Below, piece by piece: positions 3,445 through 5,052 of a stretch of DNA of 5,052 bases. The number at the start of each line of letters is the position of its first letter. The first letter of the stretch is position 1. Under the pieces are notes generated by a model. It worked only from the letters and a program-made list of their open reading frames with translations, was not told where the DNA came from and did no database searches. The DNA comes from an uncultured Clostridium sp. Its GTDB lineage: Bacteria > Bacillota > Clostridia > Lachnospirales > Anaerotignaceae. The DNA lies in the NCBI GenBank assembly GCA_947246775.1, contig CAMXTM010000181.1, forward strand, positions 1 through 5,052, in the 5' to 3' direction. The position numbers were made by a program, and so were the translations under genes.

Positions 3445-5052
3445 ATGGATTTTAAATTAGAAATCGCTTGTCTATTAGAAAAAGCAACAGGGGTGTCACA
3501 GCAGGAAATACTGACGGCTATCGAAATACCACCAAACAAAGACATGGGTGACTTTGCGTATCCTTGCTTTCGTTTAGCAAAACAATTCCGCAAAGCGCCA
3601 CCGTTGATTGCGCAAGAATTATGCGAAAAAATAGAAAAACCTGATTTTATAGCAGACATTAAAGTACAAAACGCATATATTAACTTTTTTGTACAAAAAA
3701 GCGTATATATTAAAGAAGTGCTGCAAGATGTATTGTCACAGGGAGAAAATTATGGCAAAAGCGAGCTGGGAGAGGGCAAAACCATTGTGATTGACTATTC
3801 TTCCCCAAACATTGCCAAACCTTTTCATGTGGGACATTTACGCTCTACTGTGATAGGAAATGCTCTTTATCATATTTTTGAAGAATTGGGCTATCATTGT
3901 GAAGGTGTCAACCACTTAGGCGATTGGGGGACACAGTTTGGTAAATTGATTGTTGCCTACAAAAAATGGGGTTCTAAAGAAGCTGTAGAACAAAAAGGTA
4001 TACAGGAATTGATGCGCATTTATGTAAAATTCCATGATGAAGCAGAAAAAGAGCCAGCCCTAGAGGACGAAGCAAGAGGTTGGTTTGTCAAAATGCAAAA
4101 TGGCGAACAAGAAGCGCTTTCTCTCTGGAAGTGGTTTTATGATATTAGCATCAAAGAGTTTGACAGGGTTTATGATATGTTAGGAGTACATTTTGACGCC
4201 TATACAGGGGAAAGTTTTTACAATGATAAAATGGCAGCAGTTGTGGAAGAATTAAAACAAAAACAACTTTTAAAACAAAGTGAGGGTGCTATGATTGTGG
4301 ATTTAGAGGAAGAAAAAATGCCTCCTTGTCTGATTATCCGAAAAGATGGTGGTACACTCTATGCCACACGTGATATTACTGCTGCACTTTACAGAAAAAA
4401 TACTTATCACTTTGACAAGTGTATTTATTTAACAGCGCTAGACCAAAATTTGCACTTTTCCCAATGGTTTACAGTAATTAAAAAAATGGGCTATGATTGG
4501 TACAAAGACTTGATTCATGTACCTTTTGGATTGGTCAGCCTAGACAGTGGCAAACTTTCTACTCGTCATGGCAATGTTGTTTTAATGGAAGAACTTTTAA
4601 ATCAGGCAATTTCAGAAACCATTAAAATTATAGAACAAAAAAATCCTGATTTGCCAAACAAACAAGAAGTGGCAAAACAAGTCGGTATTGGTGCAGTCAT
4701 ATTTAATGACTTATACAACAGCAGAATCAAAGACGTTGTTTTTTCATGGGAAAGAATGTTAAATTTTGATGGTGAAACAGGTCCTTATGTACAGTATACG
4801 CATGCCCGTGCTTGCAGTATCTTAAGAAAAGGAAATTGTACCCTAGCAGAAAAGATTGACTACAACCAATTGACAGATGAGGCATCTATGGAAGTGATAA
4901 AACTTTTGGCGCAGTTCCCTCAAAAAATACAGGAAGCAGCAGACAAATTAGAGCCTTTTATTGTGACAAGACATCTTGTTAATTTGTCACAGGCATTTAA
5001 CAAATTTTACCATGACAATAGCATTTTAACAAGTGAAGCACAAACAAAAGAA
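3445..5052 (+). CDS. argS: Arginyl-tRNA synthetase (class I), 3' end beyond the window
   Basis: ArgRS charges tRNA-Arg with arginine in the cytoplasm, using ATP. The 536 codons seen run open to the right edge, so some 20-30 C-terminal residues of a usual 550-580 aa chain should be missing. The N-terminal tRNA-binding domain (about 1-105) leads into the class I core. This has the HIGH-type motif HVGH (128-131) in SSPNIAKPFHVGHLRST, followed by VNHLGDWGTQFGKL (155-168), typical of ArgRS. ATRDITAA (307-314) and the KMSKS-loop equivalent KLSTRHGN (370-377) follow. The helical anticodon-binding domain includes GETGPYVQYTHAR (443-455), another family hallmark. The start is ATG 3445, with GGAGG (3431-3435) 9 nt before it. 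No frameshift or missing key residue is visible. It is co-directional with the small membrane gene. Confidence 0.97.
   Translation, partial: MDFKLEIACLLEKATGVSQQEILTAIEIPPNKDMGDFAYPCFRLAKQFRKAPPLIAQELCEKIEKPDFIADIKVQNAYINFFVQKSVYIKEVLQDVLSQGENYGKSELGEGKTIVIDYSSPNIAKPFHVGHLRSTVIGNALYHIFEELGYHCEGVNHLGDWGTQFGKLIVAYKKWGSKEAVEQKGIQELMRIYVKFHDEAEKEPALEDEARGWFVKMQNGEQEALSLWKWFYDISIKEFDRVYDMLGVHFDAYTGESFYNDKMAAVVEELKQKQLLKQSEGAMIVDLEEEKMPPCLIIRKDGGTLYATRDITAALYRKNTYHFDKCIYLTALDQNLHFSQWFTVIKKMGYDWYKDLIHVPFGLVSLDSGKLSTRHGNVVLMEELLNQAISETIKIIEQKNPDLPNKQEVAKQVGIGAVIFNDLYNSRIKDVVFSWERMLNFDGETGPYVQYTHARACSILRKGNCTLAEKIDYNQLTDEASMEVIKLLAQFPQKIQEAADKLEPFIVTRHLVNLSQAFNKFYHDNSILTSEAQTKE

Noticed and set aside
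3405..3659. An 84-codon minus-strand open frame over the argS start
   Set aside because: It lies opposite the clear 5' end of argS and lacks a recognisable family; it is a shadow of that gene.
4362..4377. A second parS-like site around CACGTGA within argS
   Set aside because: Only the core matches, with about six mismatches of 16, and the bases are set by the conserved ArgRS segment ATRDITAA.
1..5052. CRISPR array, tRNA or rRNA genes, insertion sequence
   Set aside because: No regularly spaced repeats, no cloverleaf or rRNA signature and no transposase-like coding sequence were seen on either strand.

Overview
The window looks like origin-proximal chromosome of an AT-rich, low-GC Firmicute, probably a member of the Clostridia. 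This rests on strong AGGAGG-type ribosome binding sites, TATAAT boxes with an extended TG motif, a Noc/ParB-family protein and a parS site. The species cannot be read from the sequence.

Layout. Positions 1-66 are the last 21 codons of an unidentified gene. Positions 67-370 form a small, accessory-looking patch. It holds a 16-bp direct repeat (82-97 and 354-369), a decayed 53-bp copy of the early noc coding sequence (98-150), and a gene for a 64-residue four-cysteine protein (166-360). A textbook extended -10 promoter then drives noc (479-1318). Its product is a nucleoid-occlusion/ParB-family CTPase with Noc-like DNA-recognition residues. noc ends against a long hairpin (1344-1378) that is shared with the convergent gene pair.

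On the minus strand, one promoter (about 2958-2968) serves a two-gene operon. It encodes a membrane-anchored alpha/beta-hydrolase-fold protein whose catalytic residues look lost (1876-2919), then a PaaI-type hotdog thioesterase (1361-1852). On the plus strand follow a 66-residue two-helix membrane protein (3079-3279), a 165-bp gap with an exact parS site (3302-3317), and argS, arginyl-tRNA synthetase, which runs off the right edge (3445-5052).

How it fits together. noc and parS point to the chromosome-segregation and division-control region. In this family parS is read by ParB, whereas Noc reads the related NBS sequence. The thioesterase and hydrolase are probably one transcription unit, but no pathway can be assigned. 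argS is housekeeping and shows no T-box leader. The most unusual points are the noc-derived fragment beside the small four-cysteine gene, the degenerate triad and 33-residue internal duplication in the hydrolase, and the parS site with a shortened NBS-like palindrome beside it. I did not find a clear new multi-gene system.
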